The notes: generated by a model not told the origin, from the letters alone. DNA of 64,000 nucleotides from Rhodococcus qingshengii (GCF_021025955.1 NZ_JAJNCL010000010.1:1-64000), one strand, 5' to 3'. Numbered from the stretch's first letter, positions 35,320 to 44,910 are shown. A program made the numbers and translations.

Positions 35320-36510
35320 CTACAGAATGCACGCGCCGGTCGGCACGGGCGTCGAGGCCGACGCGGCCGCGTTCAACTGACGCGAGACTTCCTGCGCGGT
35401 GAGGACGAATCCGGTGTCACTGTCGTCGACGGCAGCGCCGAACACGACGCCGAGGACCCGTCCCTGATCGTCGACCATCGGTCCACCCGAGTTGCCCTGC
35501 CGGATGGATCCGCGAACGGTGTAGACCTCGCGCTGGGTGGTTCCGGCCTTGTAGATGTCCGGCCCGTTCAGGTTCAGAACCTCACGAACGCGGGCTGCGC
35601 TGGCCGTGTACGGACCACCACCGGGGTAGCCGAGCACCAACGCGTTGTCACCGGTCCGAGCCTGCTCCGGAGCAAACGGCAGCACCGGCGCGTCCAATCC
35701 GGGAACCGCCAGAATCGCGATGTCGACGGCGGGGTCGAAGAGAACCACCTGCGCGGGCAGTGCGCCCTCCATGGTGTCCACCGTGATGCTCTCGGTTCCG
35801 GCCACCACGTGGGCGTTGGTCATGACGCGTTCGGGGGCGACGATGAATCCGGATCCCTCGAGCGCGCGCTGGCAACTCGGTGCGACGCCGTTGATGCGTA
35901 GAACACTCGGACGCAACTGCGCCGCCAACGGACTGGCCAGAACGCTCGCGTCGGGTGCTTCGACCTCGGTGATGGGTGTGCGCCCGAATGGGCCGATGAC
36001 GTCCGGCAGGCCGGAGGTGTCGAGCAACGCCGAAAACTCGGTCGGGATGCGGCGCAGCCACTGCGGCGCCACTTCGTCCACACTGGCGAGTACATCCGAA
36101 CCACGAACAGCGGCGGCAATATTCGGCTGCGACGAAGAAGTGAGCGGAATCGCGAGCAACCATGCCGCGACCACGACGGCCACCGCCTGTAGACCCGCAC
36201 CGATGACGCTGTCGACGGATCTCGCCGTCGGACTGTGCATTCCGCTGCGCGCTGCGCGTCCGAGGACCATGCCGGCGACCTCGCCGATGATGACCAACAC
36301 CACGATCAGCGAGATGCCCGCGAGGATGCGAAGTTTGCCTTCGGTGACGTGCACGAGCAGGTGTGGCGCCAACAGAATTCCGGCGACGGCGCCGAGGATC
36401 ACGCCGACGAACGCCAACGCCGACGCCACCGCGCCCTGACGCCATCCGGACGTGGCGGCGATGAGGGCGACCAGAACGATGGCGATGTCCACCCAACGAG
36501 AACCTGTCAT
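35320..36510 (-). CDS. marP: Membrane serine protease MarP
   Basis: 396 residues. A CvpA-like N-terminal part with four helices (about 5-125) is followed by an extracytoplasmic chymotrypsin-like protease with His234 (TNAHVVAG), Asp263 (AVDIAIL) and Ser341 (GNSGGPM). Cys213 and Cys394 match the MarP disulfide pair. In M. tuberculosis MarP is needed for acid resistance and activates the peptidoglycan hydrolase RipA. It is the last gene of nth-tlpA-nudix-marP and overlaps the Nudix gene by four bases. Confidence 0.94.
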   Translation of the reverse strand: MTGSRWVDIAIVLVALIAATSGWRQGAVASALAFVGVILGAVAGILLAPHLLVHVTEGKLRILAGISLIVVLVIIGEVAGMVLGRAARSGMHSPTARSVDSVIGAGLQAVAVVVAAWLLAIPLTSSSQPNIAAAVRGSDVLASVDEVAPQWLRRIPTEFSALLDTSGLPDVIGPFGRTPITEVEAPDASVLASPLAAQLRPSVLRINGVAPSCQRALEGSGFIVAPERVMTNAHVVAGTESITVDTMEGALPAQVVLFDPAVDIAILAVPGLDAPVLPFAPEQARTGDNALVLGYPGGGPYTASAARVREVLNLNGPDIYKAGTTQREVYTVRGSIRQGNSGGPMVDDQGRVLGVVFGAAVDDSDTGFVLTAQEVSRQLNAAASASTPVPTGACIL

Positions 36511-37226
36511 CGCGGCACCGCCGAATCCTCGACACCTTCACCGAACTCGGACAGCGCTGTGTCCAGGTCTCTCACGTCCTCGTAGTTCCATGGAATCTCC
36601 CAGCCGGACACCGTGAACAGCGCCGCGAGGATTCCTGCTGTGAACCCCCAGACCAGCATGCCGTCGGCGCGGAACGCCGGGCCCTGATATCCGAGGGGAT
36701 GGCGAACCTGAAACCGGTTGTCCGGGTCGAGCAACGTGCGCAGTGGCACCCTGGCCACCCGTCCGACCTCGCCCTCGTCCTGAATGCCCACCGTCGTCGG
36801 CTGCTCCCAGTAGCCGAGCACCGGAGTCACGTCGAAACCTGACGGCGGGATGAAGATCTCCGGCAACACGGTGAGCGGCTGAACACCGCTCGGATCGAGC
36901 CCGGTCTCCTCCTGCGCTTCACGCAGCGCAGTGCCGATGGGACCGTCGTCGCCCGGGTCTGCTGCGCCGCCGGGGAAGGCGACCTGTCCGCTGTGCTGAC
37001 GCATCGTCGACGCCCGCTGGGTCAGCAAGACGTCTGAGCCTTCGGGCAATCCGCCGACGGCCAGAGGATCGGCCTCGCGAGGCCCGCCGAAAAGTACGAG
37101 CACCGCGGCCGGACGCGTCACGGTGCCGCGCGGCGCACGACGCTCGAGGACGGGGTTGATCCTGTGGGGATCGGTGGGTTGGGTGCCGGCGACAGCACGC
37201 AACCATTCGGGAACCGGTGTACTCAT
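36507..37226 (-). CDS. Nudix hydrolase, CoA pyrophosphatase type
   Basis: 239 residues. The sequence LLTQRASTMRQHSGQVAFPG is the NuCoA signature of CoA diphosphatases, followed by the Nudix box with REAQEETGL. Predicted to cleave CoA or its derivatives to 4'-phosphopantetheine and 3',5'-ADP, in the cytoplasm. Corresponds to Rv3672c. It overlaps both neighbours by four bases. Confidence 0.9.
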   Translation of the reverse strand: MSTPVPEWLRAVAGTQPTDPHRINPVLERRAPRGTVTRPAAVLVLFGGPREADPLAVGGLPEGSDVLLTQRASTMRQHSGQVAFPGGAADPGDDGPIGTALREAQEETGLDPSGVQPLTVLPEIFIPPSGFDVTPVLGYWEQPTTVGIQDEGEVGRVARVPLRTLLDPDNRFQVRHPLGYQGPAFRADGMLVWGFTAGILAALFTVSGWEIPWNYEDVRDLDTALSEFGEGVEDSAVPR

Positions 37227-37876
37227 ACGACGACTCCCAGATATTGCGCCGCAGCGGCGGCGATTTCGTCCGCACTGCGGAAAGGTTGGGGCAAGACCTT
37301 GGCGACCGTTCCATCCGCGCGCACGAGCACCGACACCGGCAGCACCGGCGGTGCGCCCACCGCGATCCGCACCTTGCCGTCACCGTCCTGGACGCCGGGC
37401 AAACGCACCGAGTAGTCGATGAGTCGCGTCAAAGCGTTCTCCTGATTCGGATCAGAATGCACCGTCAGAACATTGATGCTGCCGTCGGCGCGCTCCGCGA
37501 ATTCCTGAAGGTATGGAAGCTCTTCGGCGCACGGCGCACACCAATACGCCCACAGGTTGAGCAGAGTCGGCTTTCCGCCCACCGCTGCGGCAAGGTCGAC
37601 GGGCGCTCCGTCGGAGACGCAGTCGAGGGTGATTCCGGCGAGAGCCGAGCCGGCAGGCGCTTCGCCGGTCGGAGTCGGGCAGGGGGCCAGAGCCGCCTGG
37701 CTACGGAGTTGATCGAGCGATTCCGACGACGGAGTGAACGTCGGCGGCTGATACGCGGACGAAGACGGACCCGTCGACGTAGGCGTCGTGCCGTCTCCCC
37801 CGCGGGGCCAGATCGCCACGACGAGAGCGGCGACGACCACGAGCGCAGCGAGAGACCATCTTCCAGCACTTGTCAT
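37223..37876 (-). CDS. TlpA-like thioredoxin, membrane-anchored
   Basis: 217 residues. An N-terminal signal anchor (WSLAALVVVAALVVAIWP), a Ser/Thr/Pro-rich linker, then a thioredoxin fold with the active site WCAPC near residue 115. Acts outside the membrane in disulfide exchange. Two more Cys (PCPT and LDCVS) precede the fold. It corresponds to Rv3673c. It lies six bases after nth and overlaps the Nudix gene by four bases. MarP, which carries a disulfide, could be a client (inference). Confidence 0.9.
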   Translation of the reverse strand: MTSAGRWSLAALVVVAALVVAIWPRGGDGTTPTSTGPSSSAYQPPTFTPSSESLDQLRSQAALAPCPTPTGEAPAGSALAGITLDCVSDGAPVDLAAAVGGKPTLLNLWAYWCAPCAEELPYLQEFAERADGSINVLTVHSDPNQENALTRLIDYSVRLPGVQDGDGKVRIAVGAPPVLPVSVLVRADGTVAKVLPQPFRSADEIAAAAAQYLGVVV

Positions 37877-37882
37877 CGGCGA

Positions 37883-38668
37883 TCACAACCCTGCCAGGGC
37901 GAGCAGATGGTCGGTCTCGGGGCCTTTCACCAGGGCCGCGGCCTCGGTTTTGTCGGTCGGGCCGAGACCGTACGACGGGCAGTCCTTGGCCAGAACGCAC
38001 ACTCCGCACGCCGGCTTGCGCGCGTGGCAGACCCGTCGGCCGTGGAAGATCACGCGATGTGAGAGCAGCGTCCATTCCTTACGTTCGATCAGTGCCCCGA
38101 CGGCGTGTTCCACTTTGACGGCGTCTTCTTCCTCGGTCCATTTCCACCGCCGCACGAGCCGACCGAAGTGGGTGTCGACGGTGATTCCCGGAATGTCGAA
38201 GGCATTGCCCAGCACGACGTTCGCGGTCTTGCGTCCGATGCCGGGGAGTTTCACCAGATCTTCGAGCTTGTTCGGGACCTGACCGTCGTAATGTTCGAGT
38301 AGCGCCTGACCGAGTCCGATCAACGACGTCGTCTTGTTCCGGTAGAAGCCGGTGGAGCGGATGTACTCCTCGAGTTCGGTCCGATCGGCTTCCGCGTATG
38401 CCTTGGCGTCGGGATAGCGGGCGAAGAGCGCCGGCGTGACCATGTTGACGCGGACGTCCGTGCACTGCGCCGACAAGATTGTAGCCACAGCCAGCTCCAA
38501 CGGTGTCGTGAAGTCGAGTTCGCAATACACGTGCGGAAATGCCACGGCGAGCTCGCGATTCATCCGACGCGCCCGGCGCACCAATCCGAGGTGTGATTCT
38601 TCTTTCCGCGCACCCCCCGAACGCGGTTTCTTCCGCTGCTCTGAACTGCCTGTCGGGGTGGTCTGCAC
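37883..38668 (-). CDS. nth: Endonuclease III
   Basis: 261 residues. Bifunctional DNA glycosylase/AP lyase for oxidised pyrimidines. The helix-hairpin-helix [17 protein letters not shown] contains the catalytic Lys, the catalytic Asp lies in [11 protein letters not shown], and the iron-sulfur loop C-x6-C-x2-C-x5-C sits near the C-terminus ([17 protein letters not shown]). A basic N-terminal extension of about 30 residues is present. First gene of the nth-tlpA-nudix-marP operon. GTG start. Confidence 0.95.
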   Translation of the reverse strand: MQTTPTGSSEQRKKPRSGGARKEESHLGLVRRARRMNRELAVAFPHVYCELDFTTPLELAVATILSAQCTDVRVNMVTPALFARYPDAKAYAEADRTELEEYIRSTGFYRNKTTSLIGLGQALLEHYDGQVPNKLEDLVKLPGIGRKTANVVLGNAFDIPGITVDTHFGRLVRRWKWTEEEDAVKVEHAVGALIERKEWTLLSHRVIFHGRRVCHARKPACGVCVLAKDCPSYGLGPTDKTEAAALVKGPETDHLLALAGL

Positions 38669-38748
38669 TCAGACAACTGTACGGATACGACATGAGTGGA
38701 GACTCCGTCGTGTCGATTCTGAGACCTTCGACGTGTTTACTTCCCCCT

Positions 38749-39021
38749 ATGCAAGGACTCGCAGTAATTCTCTTTCCGCTACTGCTGATGCTCTTTGCCC
38801 TGGCGATGGAACGAGTCGAAGGGCGATTGCGTCGGCTCTCGGTTCAAGAGCACGAAGTAGAAGACTTCCTCGATCAGGCAAGTCACGACGACGTCGCCCG
38901 CCTGGCAAGCGATGGGTTTCCCCATGCGTTCGCTCGCTTCCACCGGAAGCGGAAGGGCCGTCAGTCGGAGGCTCCCGAGAGCGCCAGCCTGGGCGAAATC
39001 CGGACACAACGGGCAAGTTGA
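38749..39021 (+). CDS. Small membrane protein (Rv3675-like)
   Basis: 90 residues. An N-terminal hydrophobic segment (LAVILFPLLLMLFALAM, about 4-20) is followed by a charged cytoplasmic region (RVEGRLRRLSVQEHEVEDFL) and a basic tail. No ribosome site precedes ATG 38749; an ATG at 38692 is in frame. It sits between nth and crp, where M. tuberculosis has Rv3675. Function unknown. Confidence 0.7.
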   Translation: MQGLAVILFPLLLMLFALAMERVEGRLRRLSVQEHEVEDFLDQASHDDVARLASDGFPHAFARFHRKRKGRQSEAPESASLGEIRTQRAS

Positions 39022-39131
39022 CGGCCATACAAAGTAGTCACCACAGCGGATTCCGGAAGAATTTTCGGCTCTTACGTGGCATCAATCACTCGTCGCGAGC
39101 TATCGGGACGTAGACTTCGATGCCGTACCTG

Positions 39132-39162
39132 TTGCATTGAACACAGATTGCATTGGACACAG
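39132..39162 (+). repeat. Tandem 15-base repeat upstream of crp
   Basis: TTGCATTGAACACAG (39132-39146) and TTGCATTGGACACAG (39148-39162) differ at one base, period 16. They lie about 130-155 bases before the crp start and could be paired sites for a regulator on successive helical turns and a half. Confidence 0.5.
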
Positions 39163-39288
39163 TGTCTCACTCATGGCCTCACTCATGAGGGGTGAACCTG
39201 CGTACAACGGTTTGTGCGCAGCACGGGTACAAAGATAGATAGCGCAAAAATGACACCACAAACGAACAAATCCCAACAAGGAGCGCAC

Positions 39289-39963
39289 GTGGACGACGTC
39301 CTGGCAAGAGCCGGCATCTTCCAAGGAGTCGAGCCCTCAGCGGTAGCGGCGCTGACAAAGCAGCTGCAGCCCGTCGACTTCCCCCGTGGACATGTCATCT
39401 TCAACGAAGGTGAACCCGGTGACCGCCTGTACATCATCGTGTCCGGCAAGGTGAAGATCGGTCGACGCTCACCCGACGGTCGCGAGAACCTGCTGACGAT
39501 CATGGGCCCGTCCGACATGTTCGGCGAACTGTCCATCTTCGACCCCGGCCCCCGCACCTCGACGGCTACGACCGTGACCGAGGTTCGCGCCGTGAGCATG
39601 GACCGCGACGCTCTCAAGGCATGGATCCAGCAGCGACCCGAGATCGCCGAGCAGCTGCTGCGCGTTCTCGCCCGCCGACTGCGTCGTACCAACAACACCC
39701 TGGCCGACCTGATCTTCACGGACGTTCCCGGCCGTGTCGCCAAGGCGCTCCTGCAGCTCGCGCAGCGCTTCGGCACTCAGGAAGGTGGCGCCCTGCGCGT
39801 CACTCACGACCTCACGCAGGAAGAGATCGCCCAGCTCGTCGGCGCTTCCCGCGAGACCGTCAACAAGGCGCTCGCTGATTTCGCACACCGCGGATGGCTT
39901 CGCCTCGAAGGCAAGAGCGTCCTGATCTCGGATTCCGAGCGTCTCGCTCGTCGCGCGCGCTAG
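39289..39963 (+). CDS. crp: cAMP receptor protein CRP (Rv3676-like)
   Basis: 224 residues. The N-terminal cyclic-nucleotide-binding domain contains [15 protein letters not shown] (the cAMP phosphate-binding cassette, about 79-93), followed by a dimer helix and a C-terminal helix-turn-helix ([20 protein letters not shown]). GTG 39289 with AAGGAG five bases upstream matches the known M. tuberculosis start; the longer frame to 39214 is unlikely. A global regulator of carbon and energy genes. The acs site at 22574 is a probable target. Confidence 0.96.
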   Translation: MDDVLARAGIFQGVEPSAVAALTKQLQPVDFPRGHVIFNEGEPGDRLYIIVSGKVKIGRRSPDGRENLLTIMGPSDMFGELSIFDPGPRTSTATTVTEVRAVSMDRDALKAWIQQRPEIAEQLLRVLARRLRRTNNTLADLIFTDVPGRVAKALLQLAQRFGTQEGGALRVTHDLTQEEIAQLVGASRETVNKALADFAHRGWLRLEGKSVLISDSERLARRAR

Positions 39964-39981
39964 CTCTTACTGTTCGACTCT

Positions 39982-40015
39982 TTCGGCCGCTCCCGCTTCG
40001 GTGGGGGCGGCCGAA
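39982..40015 (+). terminator. Terminator after crp
   Basis: TTCGGCCGCTCCCGC (39982-39996) pairs with GTGGGGGCGGCCGAA (40001-40015), two G-U pairs, TTCG tetraloop. It begins 19 bases after the crp stop and is followed by GTCGTTCCC. Confidence 0.75.
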
Positions 40016-40035
40016 GTCGTTCCCTGGACTCCCGT

Positions 40036-40070
40036 TGTACCTATCGGTACAATGTGTACCGATAGGTACA
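40036..40070 (+). promoter_or_regulatory. Double palindrome, probable TetR operator
   Basis: TGTACCTATCGGTACA (40036-40051), spacer ATG, TGTACCGATAGGTACA (40055-40070): a perfect 16-base inverted repeat in which each arm is itself a TGTACC-N4-GGTACA palindrome. It lies 22 bases before the DUF1348 gene and would cover its promoter. The TetR regulator at 40579 is the obvious candidate ligand. Confidence 0.8.
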
Positions 40071-40092
40071 CATCTAATCGAGAGGCCACGTC

Positions 40093-40563
40093 ATGACCGT
40101 CCGAGCACCCATTCCGCCCTTCACTCACGAAACCGCCGTCCAAAAGGTTCGGCTTGCCGAGGACGGATGGAATTCGCGCGATCCGCACAAGGTGTCGCCG
40201 GCCTACACGCCGGACAGTTGGTGGCGTAATCGGTCGACGTTCGTCACCGGACGATCCGAGATCGTCGAACTTCTGACCGCAAAATGGAAGCGTGAACTGG
40301 ACTACCGGTTGATCAAGGAATTGTGGGCACACAGCGACGACCGCATCGCCGTGCGATTCGCGTACGAGTGGCACGATAACGACGGGCAATGGTTCCGCTC
40401 CTACGGCAACGAGAACTGGGAATTCGACGCCGACGGCCTCATGCACCACCGTCATGCCAGCATCAACGACGTCCCCATCGCAGAGTCGGAGCGAAAGTTC
40501 TTCTGGGATTCGACCGGACCACGCCCGCACGATCATCCGGGCCTGAGCGAGTTGGGTCTGTGA
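40093..40563 (+). CDS. NTF2-like protein (DUF1348)
   Basis: 156 residues with the SnoaL/NTF2-like fold of the DUF1348 group: [22 protein letters not shown] at the start, [13 protein letters not shown], and [23 protein letters not shown]. No membrane segment. The biochemical role is unknown; such proteins often bind or hydrate small hydrophobic molecules. It is first in a two-gene unit with tetR, behind the double palindrome. GAGAGG precedes the ATG. Confidence 0.88.
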   Translation: MTVRAPIPPFTHETAVQKVRLAEDGWNSRDPHKVSPAYTPDSWWRNRSTFVTGRSEIVELLTAKWKRELDYRLIKELWAHSDDRIAVRFAYEWHDNDGQWFRSYGNENWEFDADGLMHHRHASINDVPIAESERKFFWDSTGPRPHDHPGLSELGL

Positions 40564-40578
40564 TGAAAGGATGAGCAC

Positions 40579-41139
40579 ATGGCCAGACAGGTAGCTGAAC
40601 GCTCGGACACGATCCCCGCGCTCGCGAACGTGTTCCGAACCTACGGGTACGACGGAGCAAGCCTGGCCGTCATCACCGAACACACCGGATTGGGCAAAGG
40701 CAGCCTCTACAACTTCTTTCCGCGGGGAAAGGAAGAGATGGCCGAAGCGGTGCTCGACGAGGTCGACGGATGGTTTCGCACCGAAGTCTTCGAACCGCTT
40801 CGAGCAGAGTCGGTTCCACCGAGGCAGCGTATCCAGAGCATGTTCACTTCCGTGAGCGACTACTTTCGATCAGGACAACGCATTTGCCTGTTCGGCGCAT
40901 TTGCACTCGGTGAAGAACGAAACCGCTTCGGCGCCAAGGTGCGAACCTACTTCGACGAATGGACAGTCGCTCTCGAGGCGGCACTCGCCGGCGCCGAAAA
41001 TTCCACCGGGCTTGCCGAAGAAGCCGTGGCGGGGATCCAAGGCGCGATCGTGATGTCGCGAGCACTGGGCGACGACGCCGTGTACACACGAGTGTCGACG
41101 CGACTCGAAGATCGACTGGTCCAAGCTCTCTCGCCGTAA
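40579..41139 (+). CDS. TetR family regulator
   Basis: 186 residues. N-terminal helix-turn-helix (AVITEHTGLGKGSLYNFFPRGKEE, about 33-55) and a C-terminal ligand domain with two Cys-containing helices. Starts 16 bases after the DUF1348 gene, so it probably represses its own unit through the palindromes at 40036-40070. The inducer is unknown. The following esterase lies in the same direction and may belong to the regulon. Confidence 0.9.
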   Translation: MARQVAERSDTIPALANVFRTYGYDGASLAVITEHTGLGKGSLYNFFPRGKEEMAEAVLDEVDGWFRTEVFEPLRAESVPPRQRIQSMFTSVSDYFRSGQRICLFGAFALGEERNRFGAKVRTYFDEWTVALEAALAGAENSTGLAEEAVAGIQGAIVMSRALGDDAVYTRVSTRLEDRLVQALSP

Positions 41140-41224
41140 CGCATACCGCACGACCACAATGGCATTTGTGCCGCGGCATCCATCTGGCATGCTCGAAAAG
41201 GCATGCACAAGAAGAAAGGAACCC

Positions 41225-42517
41225 ATGTCCTCGTCCGAGACGGTGATCGCATCCACAACTTCGGGGAAGGTCCGCGGCCGAAGGCGTGACGGTTCCTACT
41301 ACTTCGGTGCGATCCCCTACGCCCGCGCGGAGCGTTTCGAGAAACCGCGCCCAGTGGAACCGTTCTCCGATGTCTTCGACGCCACAGCTCTCGGAACGGT
41401 GTTCCCCCAACCACCTTCACGTCTCGAACGGATCATGGGACCGCCACTCCCCGAACCGGAGCAGAGCGAGGACAGCTTCACCCTCACCGTCACAACCCCG
41501 TCGCTGACCGGTCATCGCCCGGTGATGGTGTGGCTGCACGGTGGCGGTTACTCCAGTGGAGGCGGATCCCTCCCTTGGTACGACGGTGGCGCCTTGTCAG
41601 CCGAGGGCGACGTCGTCGTGGTGTCGGTCAACTATCGCGTCGGCGTGCTCGGATACCTCCTCCTCGACGGGGTCAGTGAAGGCAATCTCGGGGTTCAGGA
41701 TCAGATCGCAGCGCTCGAGTGGGTGTGCGAGAACATCGAGGGATTTGGCGGCAACCCCGATTCGGTCACCGTGTTCGGCCAGTCGGCCGGCGCTCATTCC
41801 ATCGTGAACCTGTTGAGCAGTAACAACTCTCGAACTCTGTTCCATCGGGCAATTCTGCAGAGCACCCCACGACCGGACCTCAACTTCACGCAGGCTGCGG
41901 CAATCGAGAACGGCGAGACGTTTGCCCGACTGCTCGACGGAGATCCTCGAACCGCGCCGCTCCCTCATGTGCTCGACGCATTCCGTGGCACGGCAATCGA
42001 GTTCAGTCGACGGTCTCCCAATGTCGTTCAACCGCCTTTTGCGCCGATTTCCGGGCTTGAACCGGTGACCCTTACTTTCGAGGCAGCGCCGGACGTCATC
42101 GTGGGCTACACCCGCGACGAGGGATCCGCGTTCCTGCGCGGCGTGGTGGGCGCTCCGGATCTTGCACGTGTCGCCGAAAAGGCACTGACACAGAACATGT
42201 TTGCCGAACCTGCGATCGACCTGGCCGATGCCTTCACCGAGGCCGGTGCGTCGGTGTACACGTATCGCTTCGACTGGACACCGTCCGACGACGTCTTCGG
42301 AGCCACCCACTGCATCGAACTTCCCTTCGTCTTGGGAACCGAGCAGTCATGGCAGGGCGCGCCGATGCTGGGCAGCAGCGACTGGCCGAGCATCGACGCA
42401 CTGGGCCGTCGCGTGCGCAGGCACTGGACGTCGTTTGCGCACACGGGAAGTCCGGACAGCAGCGAATCGTGGGAGAAGTACACATCGGCCCAACCGATCG
42501 GAATCACCTTCTCCTGA
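41225..42517 (+). CDS. Type B carboxylesterase
   Basis: 430 residues from ATG 41225 (AAAGGAA upstream). Alpha/beta hydrolase of the carboxylesterase/para-nitrobenzyl esterase family: oxyanion hole HGGGYSSGG (105-113), nucleophile Ser187 in GQSAG, an acidic residue in GYTRDEGSAF, and the catalytic His in GATHCIELPF. No signal peptide, so it is cytoplasmic. Shorter than the typical about 500 residues, with a compact lid region. The substrate is unknown. Confidence 0.9.
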   Translation: MSSSETVIASTTSGKVRGRRRDGSYYFGAIPYARAERFEKPRPVEPFSDVFDATALGTVFPQPPSRLERIMGPPLPEPEQSEDSFTLTVTTPSLTGHRPVMVWLHGGGYSSGGGSLPWYDGGALSAEGDVVVVSVNYRVGVLGYLLLDGVSEGNLGVQDQIAALEWVCENIEGFGGNPDSVTVFGQSAGAHSIVNLLSSNNSRTLFHRAILQSTPRPDLNFTQAAAIENGETFARLLDGDPRTAPLPHVLDAFRGTAIEFSRRSPNVVQPPFAPISGLEPVTLTFEAAPDVIVGYTRDEGSAFLRGVVGAPDLARVAEKALTQNMFAEPAIDLADAFTEAGASVYTYRFDWTPSDDVFGATHCIELPFVLGTEQSWQGAPMLGSSDWPSIDALGRRVRRHWTSFAHTGSPDSSESWEKYTSAQPIGITFS

Positions 42518-42567
42518 GCAACTTCGGGCGCCTACCCACCAGGAGAAATCCCGACTAGGATTGCTCC

Positions 42568-43494
42568 ATGGACATGCCCAAGCTCCTCGACGGGCGACTC
42601 AAACTCCGCCATCTCCTGCTCGTCGACGCATTGAGCCGTCAGGGCAGTGTGGTCGGTGCCGCTGCCGCACTCCACATCACGCAACCTGTCGCGACCCGCA
42701 GTCTGCACGACATCGAATCCATTCTCGGTGTCTCGCTCTTCGACCGCGGCCCGCGCGGAATCACCCCGACCATTTTCGGTGAGGCATTCACCACTCATGC
42801 TCGGGCCGTGATCGCACAACTGACCGAAGCGGGGCGGCACGTCGTCGAGCTTGCCGACGCCAATCGCGGAACCGTCATCGTGGGAACACATCTCGCCGGA
42901 TCCAACGTGCTGCTTCCGGGCGCCATCGCGCGACTGAAGGTCCAGCACCCCCTGCTCACCGTCATCGTTCGCGAAGGCACACCCGAGCAGTTGCTCACCG
43001 ATCTGGAAGCGGGCCGGATCGACCTGATCGTCGGCCGACTCACCTCACCTACCGACGACACCGCGATCAGGCGAAACCTCTACGCGGAGTCGGTCGAACT
43101 CGTCACCCGCGTGGATCATCCACTCGCCCACCGCGAGGACATCCAACTCGAAGAACTGCGCGGCTTCCCCTGGATCCTGCCCGGTGTCGAGACAGTGCTC
43201 CGCCGCGAACTCGAGGAGTTCTTCGCCCGCAACGGCCTGCCGTTGCCCGAAAATCGCGTCGAGGCAACCTCTTTCCTCACCGTGCGTCAACTGCTGGTCG
43301 AGACCGACATGATCGCGGTACTACCGAGTCTCATCCCCCGCGACGACGCGCGCTTGACCACCCTGTCCATCACTCTCGATCCGATCGGGCACAGCGTCGG
43401 CATCACCTCGTCGGCGACTCGCACGTCGAGTCCGTCCGCGCAGGCGTTGATCGCGACGCTGAAGTCCTTTGCAGACGAGCTCATGCGACCGTGA
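42568..43494 (+). CDS. LysR family transcriptional regulator
   Basis: 308 residues. N-terminal winged helix (QGSVVGAAAALHITQPVATRSLHDIE, about 24-50), effector domain from about residue 95. TAGGAT ends six bases before the ATG, suggesting a leaderless mRNA. It converges with the MHS transporter gene of the hydroxyanthranilate cluster. LysR proteins often control such pathways, but here it is not divergent from the cluster, so the target is unproven. Confidence 0.9.
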   Translation: MDMPKLLDGRLKLRHLLLVDALSRQGSVVGAAAALHITQPVATRSLHDIESILGVSLFDRGPRGITPTIFGEAFTTHARAVIAQLTEAGRHVVELADANRGTVIVGTHLAGSNVLLPGAIARLKVQHPLLTVIVREGTPEQLLTDLEAGRIDLIVGRLTSPTDDTAIRRNLYAESVELVTRVDHPLAHREDIQLEELRGFPWILPGVETVLRRELEEFFARNGLPLPENRVEATSFLTVRQLLVETDMIAVLPSLIPRDDARLTTLSITLDPIGHSVGITSSATRTSSPSAQALIATLKSFADELMRP

Positions 43495-43501
43495 AACGCG
43501 G

Positions 43502-43534
43502 ATCGGCCCGCTCCCTCACAGGGAACGGGCCGAT
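43502..43534. terminator. Bidirectional terminator between the LysR and MFS genes
   Basis: ATCGGCCCGCTCCCT (43502-43516) pairs with AGGGAACGGGCCGAT (43520-43534), one mismatch, loop CAC. It lies between two convergent stop codons. Confidence 0.75.
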
Positions 43535-43551
43535 TCGGATCAATCCAGCAC

Positions 43552-44910
43552 TCAGGCGTTTTCGGAGACGCGAATCTCTTCGTTCTCCAAGCCCCGCGAC
43601 GAATCGGGAACAAGCTTGAACAGTGCGATGGCGCCGACCAGGCTGATCGCGCATATCGAGGCGAGGTACCAGGTGACGCCCACCGAAGACCCAGTGGCGT
43701 CCAGCAGCGCAGTGGCGATCATCGGCGCCAGGCCACCGCCGAGAATCGCACCACTCTGGAGGATCAGAGACGAACCGGAGTAGCGGACCTTGGCCGGGAA
43801 CGTGTCGGCGATGATGCTGCCCTGAACGCAATGGGTGACCGGCACGATCAGACCCATACCCAAGAACGCGATGACAGCGATCACTTTGTTCTCGGTGTTG
43901 AGGAGCGGGAAGAACACGATGCACCACAACAGGATTGCGGCTGATCCGCCGATGAACATGTGTCGACGCCCGTACTTGTCGGCGATCTTGGTCCAGAACG
44001 GGATGGAGAGGAACCAGAGGACAGCCGCCGCAGTCACGCTGAGCACGAGGAACTGCTTGTCGTAGCCCAGATGTTGAGTTCCGTACGACAGAGTGAACAC
44101 CATGAAGGCGTACGCCACGGCGGAGTTCGCCAGGCACGCGGCCAGCGTCAGCGACAAACGCGGGAAGCCGACCTTGAGCGATTCACGCAGCGGGAACCGG
44201 ACTATTTCGCCCTTCTCCATGATCCCGGCGAAGGACGGCGACTCGGTGACGCGCAAGCGAATCACCAGACCGATCGCCACCAGAACGAAGCTGAGCAGGA
44301 ACGGGATTCGCCATCCCCACGAGGCAAACGCGGAGTCCGACATCACGGCATTGGTCGTGAGGAAGATGCCGTTGGCCAGAACAAGTCCGGCCGGTGTGCC
44401 CATCTGCGGGAAACCTGCGTACAGATTCTTCTGCCCGGCCGGTGCATGCTCCATCGACATGAGCGTCGCACCGGCGCCTTCACCGCCCAGACCGATGCCC
44501 TGAACGACGCGCATGGCCACCAGAAGGACGGGTGCCCAGAATCCGATGGAGTCGTAGTTCGGGATGAGGCCGATGAGTGTGGAACCGACGCCCATCATCA
44601 CCAGGGAGACCACAAGTGTGGCCTTGCGCCCGATCCGGTCGCCGAAGTGCCCGAACACGAGTCCGCCCACCGGCCGTGCGATGAATCCGACGGCGAAGGT
44701 GCTGAAGGCAGCCAGCGTGCCGGCCGTGGGGCTCAGGCTCGGAAAGAATTGCTTGTTGAAGATCAGCGCGGCGGCCGTGCCGTAGAGAAAGAAGTCGTAC
44801 CATTCGAGAGTTGTGCCGGCCAGGGTTGCCATGGCAACTCGGCTACGGGCAGCTTTCTCCGGCAACGGCTTTCCGTCACTCGTTGCGCTGTTGGATATCT
44901 TGTCTGACAT
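43552..44910 (-). CDS. MFS transporter, MHS family, of the hydroxyanthranilate cluster
   Basis: 452 residues, twelve helices. MHS features: GTTLEWYDFFLYGTAAALIF in helix 1 and FGHFGDRIGRKATLV. It follows the ACMSD gene in the same direction after 184 bases. A role in uptake of an aromatic acid feeding the pathway (for example an anthranilate or kynurenine-type compound) is inferred from position only. Confidence 0.88.
   Translation of the reverse strand: MSDKISNSATSDGKPLPEKAARSRVAMATLAGTTLEWYDFFLYGTAAALIFNKQFFPSLSPTAGTLAAFSTFAVGFIARPVGGLVFGHFGDRIGRKATLVVSLVMMGVGSTLIGLIPNYDSIGFWAPVLLVAMRVVQGIGLGGEGAGATLMSMEHAPAGQKNLYAGFPQMGTPAGLVLANGIFLTTNAVMSDSAFASWGWRIPFLLSFVLVAIGLVIRLRVTESPSFAGIMEKGEIVRFPLRESLKVGFPRLSLTLAACLANSAVAYAFMVFTLSYGTQHLGYDKQFLVLSVTAAAVLWFLSIPFWTKIADKYGRRHMFIGGSAAILLWCIVFFPLLNTENKVIAVIAFLGMGLIVPVTHCVQGSIIADTFPAKVRYSGSSLILQSGAILGGGLAPMIATALLDATGSSVGVTWYLASICAISLVGAIALFKLVPDSSRGLENEEIRVSENA

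Noticed and set aside
39130-39190. CRP autoregulatory site upstream of crp
   Set aside because: No stretch fits TGTGA-N6-TCACA; only the tandem TTGCATTGRACACAG repeats were found.
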